From contig NZ_CP108046.1 in NCBI RefSeq assembly GCF_041435115.1, positions 620,001 to 684,000 on the forward strand: 64,000 nucleotides of DNA, written 5' to 3'. Shown here in pieces: positions 30,217 to 40,196 of this stretch (within the stretch, counting starts at the first letter, position 1; every line of letters begins with the position of its first letter). Under the pieces are notes generated by a model, which worked only from the letters and a program-made list of their open reading frames with translations, made no database searches and was not told where the DNA came from. The position numbers and the translations under genes are program-made. This DNA is from Streptomyces sp. NBC_00289. Lineage in GTDB: Bacteria; Actinomycetota; Actinomycetes; Streptomycetales; Streptomycetaceae.

Positions 30217-31106
30217 GAGCCTTTTCCAACCTCGTGCGTTGGCTGGGCAGTTGGCCTGACAGATGGATGAAGCCCCTGGTAGATGGGTTTTCGACCAAGA
30301 GAACCGTCTCCACCAGGAGCTTCGCATGCTTGTCTACCTGTCCGGCGTCGACGTGTCCAGCGCCGCGTGCCGCTTCCTCGCCGCCCGCCTGAGGGAACGC
30401 CGGCGCGCTCTCGGCACCCGATGGCGGCGCCTGAGCGCAGGCCGCCAGGCCCTGCTCACCCTCGTCCATCTCCGCAACGGCCACCCCTATGCCCAACTGG
30501 CGGCCGGTTTCGGGATCGGCACCACCACCGTCTACCGGTACATCACCGAGGCCGTCGAGCTCCTGGCCGCCCTCGCCCCCACGCTCGCCGAAGCAGTACG
30601 GGCCGCGTCGATGAAGGCGTACCTGATCCTGGACGGGACACTTCTGCCGATCGACCGGATCGCCGCCGACCAGCCCTTCTACTCGGGCAAAACACAAGAA
30701 ACACGGCATGAACGTGCAGGTCCTAGCCGACCCGAAGGGCCGCCTCCTGTGGGCTCCACCGGCTCTGGCCGGTGCCGTCCATGACGTCCGGGCCGCACGC
30801 GAGCACGGCATCATCGACGCTCTCGCCGAGGCCGGCATCAACTGCTGGGCGGACAAGGGCTACCAGGGCGCAGGCGGCACCGTCCGCCTCCCCTACCGCG
30901 GCCGATGGGACAGCCTCTCCGCCGGACAGCAGGCCGTCAACCGGTCCCACGCAAAGGTCCGTGCACTGGTCGAACAAGCCATCGCCACCCTCAAGTCCTG
31001 GCGGCTCCTCCGTAAACTCCGGTGCTCGACGACCCGAATCACCAGCCTCGTCCAAGCCGCCCTCACCCTCCATCTGGCCAACTCAGACTGAGGATGAAAA
31101 AGGCTC
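30217..31106 (+). mobile_element. IS5-family element C, complete ends
   Basis: The inverted ends GAGCCTTTT and AAAAAGGCTC are flanked by the 3-bp duplication ACT at 30214-30216 and 31107-31109. The transposase has one frame break. Confidence 0.85.
30326..31091 (+). pseudogene. IS5-family transposase of element C, one frameshift
   Basis: The ATG at 30326 follows AGGAG by seven bases. The helix-turn-helix region ([20 protein letters not shown]) and first Asp (YLILDGTLLPIDRIAADQPF) precede a break in GGGCAAAACAC near 30690. Removing one A gives KHKKHGMNVQVLADPKG in frame with the second Asp (CWADKGYQGAGG) and Glu (LVEQAIATLKSWRLLRK). It is a single-base lesion in an otherwise full-length protein. 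Confidence 0.82.
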
Positions 31107-31253
31107 ACTGCTCACACCCCGATACCCCACCTCTCCCCCTGGTGTCGGGTCCCCGTTTCAGAGATGGGTAACGGTTCGGCTGGTACATGGCGCTATTGGT
31201 CGTCACACTGAAGGGCAGTCTCACACCGCACGACCTGCATGGAGGTGGTGGCG

Positions 31254-31487
31254 ATGCCGAACACTGGCGTGTCCGTCCAGCTGACCCCCGACGGCTTCAC
31301 CGTCACATGCCCCGGCACCCACATCACCGGGCACGGCCCCACCGAAACGGCTGCATGGAACGACTTCTGGAACGCCTACCATGCCCAGTGGAAACCGCCC
31401 GCCACCATCATGGCTCCCGACGGTCTGAACGGCCCGCAGCGCCGACGCAGAATGCGCACCCTGCGCGTCCGCGACCTCTTTGGCTGA
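31254..31487 (+). CDS. small hypothetical protein
   Basis: GGAGGT lies seven bases before the ATG at 31254, which decides this start over the in-frame ATG at 31239. The 77-residue product starts MPNTGVSVQLTPDGFTVTCP and has an aromatic helix (TAAWNDFWNAYHAQW) and a very basic tail (RRRRMRTLRVRDLFG). It has no signal peptide or membrane segment. Function unknown. Confidence 0.6.
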   Translation: MPNTGVSVQLTPDGFTVTCPGTHITGHGPTETAAWNDFWNAYHAQWKPPATIMAPDGLNGPQRRRRMRTLRVRDLFG

Positions 31488-31700
31488 CCAAGCGCTCACT
31501 GCGGCCGCCACCCCGCGCACGAGAGCCAGTCGCACCGCAGACAGGTCCGGGGTGAGCGCTCACGTACTCGTGATCCGCGATAGCCGCCGACGGTCGCTTA
31601 CGTGACGGCGCAAGCCGCTGGAGGGCGATATAAGCCCTCGGCGTGACGGCTCTGCGAGCACCCTTCATACTGGTGAACAGTTTCCAGACGAGACGCGCCG

Positions 31701-32933
31701 CTATCGGCCCGCTGTGACGTCTTGTAGGTTCCAGCCACGTGTTAGTAGTCGCTGCCGCATGAGGCGGCCGAGCGGACGTTCGACCAGTCTGCAGATGAGG
31801 AAGGCCAATCCCAGCATGCAGGTGAGTGAAAGCGACATCGCAGGCCAGAGTCCCAGCCCCGGCAGCTCCAGCAGCAGCCCCTTGGCTAGCGGAATTCCGA
31901 TGCTCTGATGCACGAGATAGAACGGGTAGGTGAGCCCGCCCGCGGTGACCAGCCAGCCCCACTGAACTCGCGCCAGAGGTCCGACTCCAGCCATAGCCAG
32001 CAAGCCGAGACAAATCGCGAGCAGAACTGCACACACAAGCCAGGACAGCCGACCGACACCGCTGAACGTGGTCGCATGAGAAGCCACTCGGAATTGGAGC
32101 ACGGTGAGTTCATAGCACCATGCGAAACCTAGCAGGAGCCATAGCAGCAGGTTACGACCGAACCTGCGCATGAGATAGAGCGTAATCCCGGCGACGAAAA
32201 GACCGGCATACTGGCTCAGCACGAACTCATTGAGCAGGAGTGAGCCAGTCTCCCGGGTGAATACACCAGCCAGCAGCCAAGCGCTACAGAAAAGCACCAT
32301 TCGCTGATAGGTCAATCCTATGGCAAGCAGCGTTGTTATCAGCAGATAGAAACGTGCCTCTACCCAGAGCGTCCAAGTGACGCCGTTGAGCAGGTCGAGC
32401 CCCAGAGGTCCCGGAACCATCGTCAGGTTTCCCACGACCGTACGAGGATCCATTGGCGTGGCTGCCGGCCAATGGCCGAGCCGGGCAGCCAGGACAAGCA
32501 CGACGACCAGGACCACCGAGCACCAGTAGCCTGGGAAAATCCGCGCAAGACGGGAGACGACAAACTGTGCTGGGCTCCGCCCCCAGCAGCTCATGCAAAT
32601 AACAAATCCACTGATCATAAAGAAAAATTCGACGCCGAGCCATCCGTAGCGGCTAGCCGCATGCAGGAACGGGGCGAACTCTGCGAGGTCAGTCTTGCTC
32701 CAGAAGTGTGGAGTGGTCGTCCCCAGATAGTGGTAAGCAGCCACCGCTACCGCAGCTATGAGACGCAGCCCGTCGACTGCAGCAAGTCGCGGACAGTTCC
32801 CATTCTGGACTTGGCCGGCAATCGCGGACTCATTGAACTCAGGGGATTTCTGCAAGATGCAACGCGCAGCTTCCACTAAAAATTGCAAGGAATAGATAAA
32901 CCCACCATGTCTCGCCTCACAAGTCGGCGACAT
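31701..32933 (-). CDS. acyltransferase-3 family membrane protein (OafA/YrhL type)
   Basis: About 410 residues from the ATG at 32933. The frame extends upstream to 33131 but without family similarity, and no start has a clear ribosome site. RLAAVDGLRLIAAVAVAAYH carries the conserved Arg and His of the first helix. WLGVEFFFMISGFVI, VTWTLWVEARFYLL and YPFYLVHQSIG are the usual family blocks. About ten membrane helices are visible. Such proteins transfer acyl groups from the cytoplasm to sugars or lipids at the membrane. The acceptor cannot be told here, as no glycan genes adjoin. Confidence 0.85.
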   Translation of the reverse strand: MSPTCEARHGGFIYSLQFLVEAARCILQKSPEFNESAIAGQVQNGNCPRLAAVDGLRLIAAVAVAAYHYLGTTTPHFWSKTDLAEFAPFLHAASRYGWLGVEFFFMISGFVICMSCWGRSPAQFVVSRLARIFPGYWCSVVLVVVLVLAARLGHWPAATPMDPRTVVGNLTMVPGPLGLDLLNGVTWTLWVEARFYLLITTLLAIGLTYQRMVLFCSAWLLAGVFTRETGSLLLNEFVLSQYAGLFVAGITLYLMRRFGRNLLLWLLLGFAWCYELTVLQFRVASHATTFSGVGRLSWLVCAVLLAICLGLLAMAGVGPLARVQWGWLVTAGGLTYPFYLVHQSIGIPLAKGLLLELPGLGLWPAMSLSLTCMLGLAFLICRLVERPLGRLMRQRLLTRGWNLQDVTAGR

Positions 32934-33489
32934 GAGGGAAGTTTCTCGATCTTGACGCGTAAGACTCAGGGAAGAAACTATCCGACGACCGACTGGCCTA
33001 CCTGAGTAAAGATCCTCCATGCCGCGCCACAGAGCATGCTCATCAACCGCCGTCAGCGGCAAACCCCGAGCGTGACCACCTTCTCCACGCCGGCCTGCGC
33101 CGCATCTGACGACGCACCGACCGCTCAACACGACAACTCAACGGAAAGTCAGTAACACCCAGATATACGGTGAGGGCTCCCGGCTCGAGCGGGCGCTGAA
33201 GCAGGTTTCTGAGCACAAGCCGGAGTCGGGCGATCTCGCCCACTGTCTGACCAGATGTTGGCGGACCTGACCTGCACGTCGCGGAAGGCCCCGCCATTCC
33301 TGAGACGACGCGGAATGCGACGCACCGCCGCGAGCGCAATTTCGTCTCAAAGGTTTCCTTCCATGTGGAATACGAGCGTTGCCTGTTTGAGTACGGGTTG
33401 CTCAGGGTGCTGCGGATGGGCGGGAGGAGGGTGGTCAGTAGATGAACAACCAGACGAGCCAGACGCCGCCCCTCCTGGAAGTGATCATC
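32934..33489. other. intergenic region between divergent genes
   Basis: No convincing gene. A minus-strand stretch (33050-33270, including RNLLQRPLEPGALTVYLGV) looks protein-like but has no start or family. From 33392 there is a segment shared with the upstream region of the paralogue at 59563 (GGTTGCTCAGG and GGTCAGT blocks), probably the promoter or leader of the ATPase gene. Confidence 0.4.
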
Positions 33490-34017
33490 ATGTACGCCGC
33501 CGTTTTCGACCGCCGCTTCCCCGGCCCGTCCGGCGGCACTGCAACAGGTGAGCGCCCCGGCCACGAAGCCGCGCCCAGCAACCGGCCAAAACCGATTCCC
33601 CTACCGCGTCACGCTGTGGACAACCACGACCGGGACCTCACCCAGGCACTGGAACACCGGCCCCAGGCAGCGGGAACGGCCCGGCACCTCGCCCAGGTGA
33701 CCCTCCAGAACTGGCGGACCGACACCGAGGCAACCGACGCAGCTGTTCTGATCGTTTCCGAACTGGTCACGAACGCCGTCGAACACGCTCAGGCACCCAT
33801 CGCCCTGCATCTGCACCGTGAACCAACCGGCAGCCGCATCTGGATCGGTGTCACCGACGGCGGTCCCGCCCCCCACCAAGGCCCCTGGACCAGCTCCTGC
33901 AGCGACGACGAACACGGCCGCGGCCTGACCATCGTCACCATGCTCGCCGACACCCACGGCACCCACCCCCACCCCGACGGCCGCACCACCCATTGGGCAC
34001 GCCTCACCGCCGCCTGA
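33490..34017 (+). CDS. RsbW-like ATP-binding (HATPase) regulatory protein, paralogue 1
   Basis: The start at 33490 (MYAAVFDRRFPGP) follows GGAAG by about eight bases. The 175-residue product has the anti-sigma-factor histidine-kinase-like fold. The N box is SELVTNAVEHAQ, the G1 box IGVTDGGP and the G2 box SDDEHGRGLTIV. The basic, Pro-rich N-terminus is variable. Such stand-alone HATPases in Streptomyces may phosphorylate anti-anti-sigma factors or accompany conservon-like switches. No partner adjoins. A close paralogue with the same leader is at 59563-60084. Confidence 0.82.
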   Translation: MYAAVFDRRFPGPSGGTATGERPGHEAAPSNRPKPIPLPRHAVDNHDRDLTQALEHRPQAAGTARHLAQVTLQNWRTDTEATDAAVLIVSELVTNAVEHAQAPIALHLHREPTGSRIWIGVTDGGPAPHQGPWTSSCSDDEHGRGLTIVTMLADTHGTHPHPDGRTTHWARLTAA

Positions 34018-34105
34018 AATTCCAACAGCCAGTGCGCGTCCCTGAGCTGCGTTTTCAAAGACGGCATCAGCGGACGACGGCTTGTGGCGTCTTCTTCGAC
34101 TCCTA

Positions 34106-34143
34106 ATGATGTTCAGTGCACGGGATGATGTTCAGTGCACGGG
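34106..34143. repeat. two tandem 19-bp repeats
   Basis: ATGATGTTCAGTGCACGGG occurs twice head to tail without mismatch at 34106-34124 and 34125-34143. It lies between the ATPase gene and an IS3 remnant. It may be a recent slippage duplication or a paired binding site. Confidence 0.6.
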
Positions 34144-34269
34144 TGACAGAATCGCGCATACGCGATCTCACGTCGTTGCAGGTAGGCTCAGTCCGCAAGA
34201 GTCTTGGCCTTCTTCCGCGATGAGCTGGCCGGGTGTTCAGCGGGGCCGTCCGCGGAGCCTCCCCCTGAG

Positions 34270-34412
34270 CGGTGGACACGCTGATACTGGATCTGGTTGA
34301 TCCGTAGGAAGCGAGAAGACCGACGATGGCGATGAAGGTACTACTGGGACGAGTTCACGGCCGATGCCGTGGCCCTGTACGAGTGCACACCCGGGGCGAC
34401 CTCTAAGAGTCG
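34270..34412 (+). pseudogene. IS3-family OrfA start, relic
   Basis: After an IS3-like left end (GTGGACACGCTGATACTGGA), the ATG at 34326 opens MAMK and, one base on, YYWDEFTADAVALYECTPGA. This is the first 30 residues of an IS3 OrfA. It is then lost in the leader of an IS110 element. Confidence 0.5.
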
Positions 34413-34633
34413 ACCGTTCACCTGCGGTGACGCCCCGCAGGCGTGAAAATCGGTGCAGGGGCTGTCCGCCGACGCCGCTTGATGTTTGGGCCCTGAGCCC
34501 GCGTAGGAGTCTGTGAGGGAGCCGTCCGAGGGGGCCGCACGCTGTCGCCTTGAGCACGCCGATCAGCTTCTCCGTTACCCCTTTGGCTTCCCGGGCAGCC
34601 CCTGCCTGCACCAGCACAACAAGGGGGTGCGTC

Positions 34634-35960
34634 ATGGAGGAGTTGAGAAAAAGACCACGACGACGGCACCGTCGCCAGGGTCGCGGCGATCGACATCGCG
34701 AAGGCGTCCGGGATGATCTGCCTGCGCGTCCCGCACGACACCATCGAGGGCCGTCGCGTTCAGAAGGTCTGGACCGTCGCCTCGACTACGAACACGATCC
34801 TCGAACTCGGTGACCGGCTGGTCTGCCAGGGCGTCGAGCGGGTGGTCATCGAAGCGACGGGATCGTACTGGCGCCCGTTCTTCTACCTGCTGGAGGCTCG
34901 CGGCCTGGACTGCTGGCTGGTCAACGCGCGGGACGTGAAGAACGTCCCCGGGCGCCCGAAGACCGACAAGCTGGACGCGGTCTGGCTGGCCAGGCTTGCC
35001 GAACACGGCATGAACCGGGCCTCGTTCGTCCCGCGAAGTCGGTGAGGCAGCTGCAGGATTTCACCCGCACCCGCACCGTGTTCGTCCAGGAACGCACCCG
35101 GCACAAGCACCGCGTGGACAAGGCCCTGCAGGACGCGCAGATCAAACTGTCCGACGTCGTCTCGGACCTGTTCGGCATGTCCGGGCGAGCCATGCTCGAT
35201 GCCCTGGTCGCCGGAGAACGCAATCCGCGCACCCTGACCGACCTCGCCAAAGGCAACTTGGCCAAGAAGAAGCCGGCCCTCATCGAGGCCCTGACCGGGC
35301 AGTTCGAAGACCACCACGCCCGGCTCCTGAGGCTGCTGCCGGGCACCGTCGGCCACCTCACCGCACAGTTAGGCGAACTCAACCGGCTGATCGCCCGGAC
35401 GCTGGAGGAGATCACCACCCCGCCAGACCGCTCGGGCACCGGGAGCGAGCCCGCCACGACAGTCAGTGCACGGGTTCTGGCCGAGAAGCTGGACGCCGTC
35501 CCCGGGACCGGACCGGCCACCGCACAGATCATCCTCGCCGAGACCAGCGCGGACATGAGCCAGTTCCCCACGCCCGAGCACCTCGTCTCCTGGGCGAAGT
35601 TGTGTCCCCGCACCATCCAGTCCGGCGCGAAGAACAGCACGGGTCCGGCCGGGCAGGGCAACCCCTGGCTCAAGGGCGCCCCCGGCGAGGCCGCCAATGC
35701 CGCCGCCCGCACCGGCATCTTCCTCGGCGCCCGCTACCGCCGCATCGTCAAACGCCGCGGACACGCCAAAGCCCTGGTCGCCGTCGCCCGCTCGATACTC
35801 GTCATCGCCTGGCACCTGATCAACGACCCAGACGCCTCCTACCAGGAGCTCGGCGCCGACTGGCACCGCCGCCACCTCGACACCGCCCGCAAGACCCGCG
35901 ATCTTGTCCGCCAGCTCCAGGCCCTCGGCCACCAAGTCGTCATTCACCCCGGCATCAGCC
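34634..35960 (+). pseudogene. IS110-family transposase, two frameshifts
   Basis: The start is the ATG at 34634. One extra A in the A5 run near 34653 shifts the frame away from the DEDD domain, which carries VAAIDIAKASG (Asp), VVIEATGSYW (Glu) and PGRPKTDKLDAVWLARL (Asp pair). A second break at about 35038 precedes the C-terminal half, with LDAVPGTGPATAQIILAETS and WAKLCPRTIQSGAKNSTG carrying the Ser nucleophile region. About 220 bp of untranslated sequence upstream could hold a bridge RNA. Confidence 0.8.
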
Positions 35961-35989
35961 TGACCGGCCCGTCTCACCGTCATCCGGTC

Positions 35990-37376
35990 CGCACGCGGCC
36001 CGGATGCTGCCGCCTGCCCTCCCGAACATCGATTTCCTCACCGTCGCGTGGGAGAGGGTGAGGGGCAATAGGGCGCGCGCACCGCCGGCGTGGACCGGGT
36101 CATCCCGGCCTTCATCGCCGCCGACGCCGACATCGTGGCCTTCCTGAAGAACACGCGGGAGCAGTTGAAGGCCCGCACGTTCACCCCTCTGCCGGTGCGG
36201 GAGCGCATGATCCCCAAGCCGGGCAGCGGGGGAAAGCTCAGGAGGCTGGGGATTCCCACCGCGATGGACAGGCTCGTGCAAGCCGCGCTCGTGCTGGTCC
36301 TGGAGCCGATCTTCGAGGCGTCCTTCAAGCCGGTCAGCTACGGCTTTCGCCCCGAACGACGAGCCCATGACGCGATCGCTGAGGTGCACCACTTCGGCAC
36401 CAAGGGCTACCACTGGGTGCTGGATGCGGACATCGAAGCGTGCTTCGACAACATCGCACACTCCGCTCTCCTGGAGCGGATGCGCCGACGAGTCGGAGAC
36501 AAGCGGGTTCTCGCCCTGGTCAAGGCGTTCCTGAAGGCGGGCATCATGTCCGCCGATGGCGAGACCAGGGACACGAACACCGGCACACCCCAAGGCGGGA
36601 TCGCCTCACCGCTGTTGGCGAACATCGCCCTCTCGGCGCTGGATGAACACTTCTGTGCCAAGTGGGACGCTCACGGCAACGGCGGCAGGCGGACAGCACA
36701 CCGTCGACGCGGAGGGGCGACATACCGGATCGTCCGCTACGCGGACGATTTTCTGATCATGGTGTGCGGCGCCCGAGCTCACGCGGACGCGCTGTGGGAG
36801 GAGGTCACGGCCGTGCTCGCCCCTCTGGGGCTCCGCCTGTCCGTGGCCAAGACCTGGGTCTGCCATATCGACGAGGGGCTGGACTTTCTCGGCTTTCACA
36901 TCCAGCGGAGGCGCAAGAAGGGCACCAGCGAGCACTACGTCTACACCTATCCGTCGAAGAAGGCGCTGGCCTCCATCACGGGCAAGGTGCGGGCGATGAC
37001 GAACAAGAGAGGTCAACGCACTCTCGCCGACCTGCTCCGCCAGCTCAACTCGGCGGTGCGGGGATGGTGTTACTACTTCCGGTTCGGGTCGTCCACAGCC
37101 ACGTTCCACTATCTCGACGACTTCTGCTGGCGTCGAGTGACGTTGTGGCTGAGGAAGCAGCATCCCGGGATCGACTGGAGGACTCTGCGGCGCCGCTACT
37201 TGACCGGCGAGCCCGGTTGGCGGCCCGCAGAGGACGGGATCATGCTGTTCGTCCCGCAGCGGGTGAAGGTGACCCGCTATCGCTGGCGTGGATACAGTCC
37301 CGACACCGTGGGCGAGGGCCGCGACGGTGTGAACCGCGCGGTCCCAAGGGAGTCCGTGGAGCGCCGGATGCGGTGA
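35990..37376 (+). pseudogene. group II intron reverse transcriptase/maturase, 5'-truncated intron
   Basis: From 36090 a long frame carries the reverse transcriptase domains: IPTAMDRLVQAALVLVLEPI, YGFRPERRAHDAIAEV, TPQGGIASPLLANIAL, and the active-site box VRYADDFLIM. The maturase (X) domain follows, with LRQLNSAVRGWCYYFRFG. The N-terminal part (NIDFLTVAWERVRGN) is in another frame, and one missing G near 36072 separates it from ARTAGVDRVI. No endonuclease domain follows. IS110 abuts upstream, so ribozyme domains I-IV that should precede the gene are gone. Confidence 0.85.
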
Positions 37377-37396
37377 GAGTCGCATGTCCGGTGCGG
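37359..37396 (+). ncRNA. group II intron domain V
   Basis: The hairpin at 37359-37396 overlaps the end of the maturase gene. It has the catalytic AGC triad at 37360-37362, lower arms GCGCCGG and CCGGTGC, and upper arms ATGCG and CGCAT around GTGAGAGT. A likely domain VI follows to about 37455, ending near CGACCCCTAC. Without the 5' domains it cannot splice. Confidence 0.75.
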
Positions 37397-37459
37397 AGGG
37401 CGGGCCGGGGAAACGGGCTGGTCCCAAGGCCAGTACCGCGCCCCGGTCCGACCCCTACT

Positions 37460-37892
37460 GCACCAACGCCCTGTCACAGCAGGGTTGTTGAAGCTGAGGG
37501 CAGTTGATCCGGGTGCCTGCCGGAGCCAGAAACCTCCAATCCGGTGACTGCCGGACGGCGAAGATCCCTGACGAACGCGCGCCTTCGCCGCAGCGGCGAT
37601 CAGCCGAAGTATCGCCGCCGCTCCTGCCCGTCATGGGCTTCTGGCCAACTTTGCGCTGCCAGGCAAGGGCTTACCAAGGCGAAGACTAGAACAAGTCGCT
37701 CCCCTAGCGTGTGAATACATTCCTTCGTGATTTTTTCAAGTCCTCCGCGACCTGCACACATGCCTTCCCAGCTCCATCGACTCCACCTGCGCTTCGCCCG
37801 TCCAGAACGGGTCCGTCCGGGTAGCGGAGTGGACCTGCCCAGAACAGACTCCACTCCGTCCTGACACTCCTTAACGAAGGAGCAAACCGTCC
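37460..37892. other. no gene recognised before the inhibitor gene
   Basis: I see no supported coding region. It probably includes the 3' exon of the intron and the promoter of the inhibitor gene. The AAGGAG ribosome site lies at about 37876. Confidence 0.4.
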
Positions 37893-38315
37893 ATGCGCAA
37901 ACTCACGGCTCTTGCAACAGCTGTGCTCGCTGCAGCCGGACTCACGGCTACTGCCCCGTCTGCTCACGCCGGGCCTGGCAGCCTCTACGCCCCTTCGGCG
38001 CTCGTCCTGACGACCGCACGCGGTGAGGGTTTCGAGACCGCCATCCAGCGAGCAGTAACTCTCAGCTGTACGCCTCGCCCTACCGGAACACATCCCTCAC
38101 CCGCCCCGGCATGCAGAGAGCTGCGGCAGACGGCCGGCCACCTCAGCACTCTCATCTCTCCAGCAGGCGGCCAACCCTGCACGAAGATCTACGCACCCGT
38201 GACAATCGGCGTCGACGGTGTGTGGCAGGGACAGCGCATCTCCTGGCAACACACATTCGCCAACCCATGCGAAAAGGAGGCCGCAACCAGCGGCAACACC
38301 GTGTTCGCCTTCTGA
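37893..38315 (+). CDS. subtilisin inhibitor-like (SSI family) secreted protease inhibitor, Lys at P1
   Basis: The 140-residue precursor has a signal peptide ending AHA near residue 26. The mature part is SSI-like from SLYAPSALVLTTARGEGFE. Cys59/Cys74 and Cys96/Cys126 correspond to the two family disulphides. VDGVWQGQRISWQHTFANPC and the C-terminal NTVFAF are also family marks. The reactive-site loop reads Cys96-Thr-Lys98-Ile-Tyr-Ala-Pro, so P1 is Lys rather than the Met of classic SSI. That predicts trypsin-like protease targets. AAGGAG precedes the ATG. It is monocistronic and intact. Confidence 0.93.
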   Translation: MRKLTALATAVLAAAGLTATAPSAHAGPGSLYAPSALVLTTARGEGFETAIQRAVTLSCTPRPTGTHPSPAPACRELRQTAGHLSTLISPAGGQPCTKIYAPVTIGVDGVWQGQRISWQHTFANPCEKEAATSGNTVFAF

Positions 38316-38790
38316 GCCCCACAACAGCCGCGCCACCCGCCGCCCCCAGCCGTAAGACCGGCCAGCACCGCGCCAAACGCCTCCCGCGCCCACGTCCGAT
38401 CATTTCAGGCGCACGCCTGCAGATGAGCACCACCCTCAAGGTTCGAACGGGCCCCGCTTGAGGCAGTCCGATACACAGACCAGCTGACTGCCCTGTGAAC
38501 TAGGAAACCTCACAGACACCACCTCACCTCACGCTTGGCCCGTACGGTGGGGGTACGGGCCAAGCACCACCTCAATCCCACCTCCGACATGGCCACTGAA
38601 GCCGCCCACATGCTCTGTGCGCGAACGTTGCTGACACGCAGAGGGATACGGGGACAAAAGCCCGGCCCAGGGTGGGCCCCGTCACAACGGATCACATCAC
38701 GGTGGACTCGGTCCCAGACCGTCGCACACAGCCGCGGGGCAGGGGGTCTGTGCGCTCACCGTGTAATTGATCATGGAAGAGGCATCAAGT
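38316..38790. other. non-coding stretch after the inhibitor gene
   Basis: No gene seen. It contains the hairpin at 38533-38565 and leads into the start of an IS256 relic at 38801. Confidence 0.4.
38533..38565. terminator. GC-rich hairpin, possible terminator
   Basis: The arms GCTTGGCCCGTAC and GTACGGGCCAAGC are exact 13-bp inverses with a 7-base loop. No T-run follows on either strand. It lies 218 bp after the inhibitor gene stop. Confidence 0.45.
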
Positions 38791-38940
38791 GAGTGACACC
38801 ATGACCGAGTTCGTGGACGCCGATGACCAGGCGGATTCTTCGTGGAAGCCGCGACGGTCGAGCAGATCGACCAGCTCGTCGAGCAGGCCCGCAGCAAGGG
38901 GCTGCAGCCGACTGGCGAGGGCGGGCTGCTGCAGCAGCTA

Positions 38941-40196
38941 GTAGACTGTCGCGCCTTAATTTCTCTGTGTTGTTGGGTAGAGGTGGCGCAGTTTCACGCG
39001 TGCGTCGTCGGTGGTGAAGTGCCAGTCGACTTGGCGCTGGTTGCTGTTGGTGTACTGCTGCCAGGCGGCGAGTTCGGTGTTGAGCACGGCGAGGTCGTGG
39101 ATGCGGCGGTCCAGGCACTGGCGGGTGAGTGCGGACAACTCGATCTCGGCGATGTTGAGCCAGGAACCGTGTTTGGGTGTGTGGTGGATCTCCAGGCGCT
39201 GGGCGAGCGCGAAGGCCCTCGCCGGGTCGAACGCCTCATAGAGCGAGGCTGTGGTGTGGGTGTTGAGGTTGTCCATGACCAGCACGACCGTGGCGGCGTC
39301 GGGGTAGTCCACGGTCAGCAGGTGCTCGACCTGGTGCGCCCAGTCGACCCTGGTCCGGCGGGACTGCGCGTCCACGCGCCGCCATCCGCGCAGCGGCTCG
39401 ACCCAGCAGAAGATCGAGCAGGTCCCCGAGCGGACGTACTCGTTGTCCTCGCGCCGGTCACGGCCCGGCCGTGCGGGAAGCGGATCGCGGACGTGACCGA
39501 GCGGCTGGTACGGCTTCTCATCCATGCACACCACCGGGCGCGCCGGATCGAAGGGTCGGCGGTAGACCGCCAGGACGTCCTCCATCGCCGCGGCGAAAGC
39601 CGCATTCGCAGCCGGCGGGATGGTCCAGCACTTCTTCACATGAGGACGCAATTCCGTTTTTTTAACACCCGGCCGATCGTGGAGTGGTCCAGGTCCGGGA
39701 TGTCCTCGACCAGCGCGACGTGCTTCTCCAGCAGGCGCAGCGACCACCTGGCGTGTCCCTTGGGCGGCGTCGAGCAGGCCAGTGCGATCAACCGCGCCTC
39801 GACCTCGCCGGTCACTGCGGAGGGTACCGGCGGGAGTGCGCGTGCCTTCCGGCCGACCGTGGCCCACACATCACCACCGGTCTCCGCGTACCGCTTCGAG
39901 ATCAGGCGGACCGTATCGCACGAGACCCCGACCCGGTCCGCGATCACCACCCGCGGAGCGACCGCGCCGGCCGAGGTGTCCAACGCGAGCAGCACCCGCG
40001 CCCGCCTGATCATCGACGCGCTGCGGACCCCCGTCGTCGTCACGCGCTCCAAAGCCCGACGATCTTCGGCACACAACGCGACCGGATACTTCTTCTGCGA
40101 GGACACGGCACCCCTGCCCGGCCGAACGGAAGCGACAAGTGACGCTCGCTCGGCCAACTCCACCAACCAGGAAGACACTTAGTCGCGACAGTCTAC
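38941..40196 (-). mobile_element. IS630-family element (type b), probably complete
   Basis: The inverted ends GTAGACTGTCGCG at 38941 and CGCGACAGTCTAC to 40196 are perfect and flanked by TA on both sides (38939-38940 and 40197-40198). It is inserted in the IS256 relic. All three catalytic residues of its transposase are present. Confidence 0.9.
38956..40178 (-). CDS. IS630-family transposase, two overlapping frames with a -1 slippery run
   Basis: The first frame (40178-39636) holds the helix-turn-helix ([20 protein letters not shown]) and ends soon after GRVLKKRN. The second joins at a run of seven A, where a -1 slip on AAA-AAA continues as [12 protein letters not shown]. The DDE residues are intact: [21 protein letters not shown] and [12 protein letters not shown]. 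The run and -1 direction are typical of programmed frameshifting in this family, so I treat it as possibly functional. The alternative is a single-base loss in the homopolymer. Confidence 0.75.

Noticed and set aside
31552..31563. 12-bp palindrome GTGAGCGCTCAC as an operator
   Set aside because: It is perfect but short, in an intergenic region, with no partner gene or repeated copy in full. The evidence is too weak.
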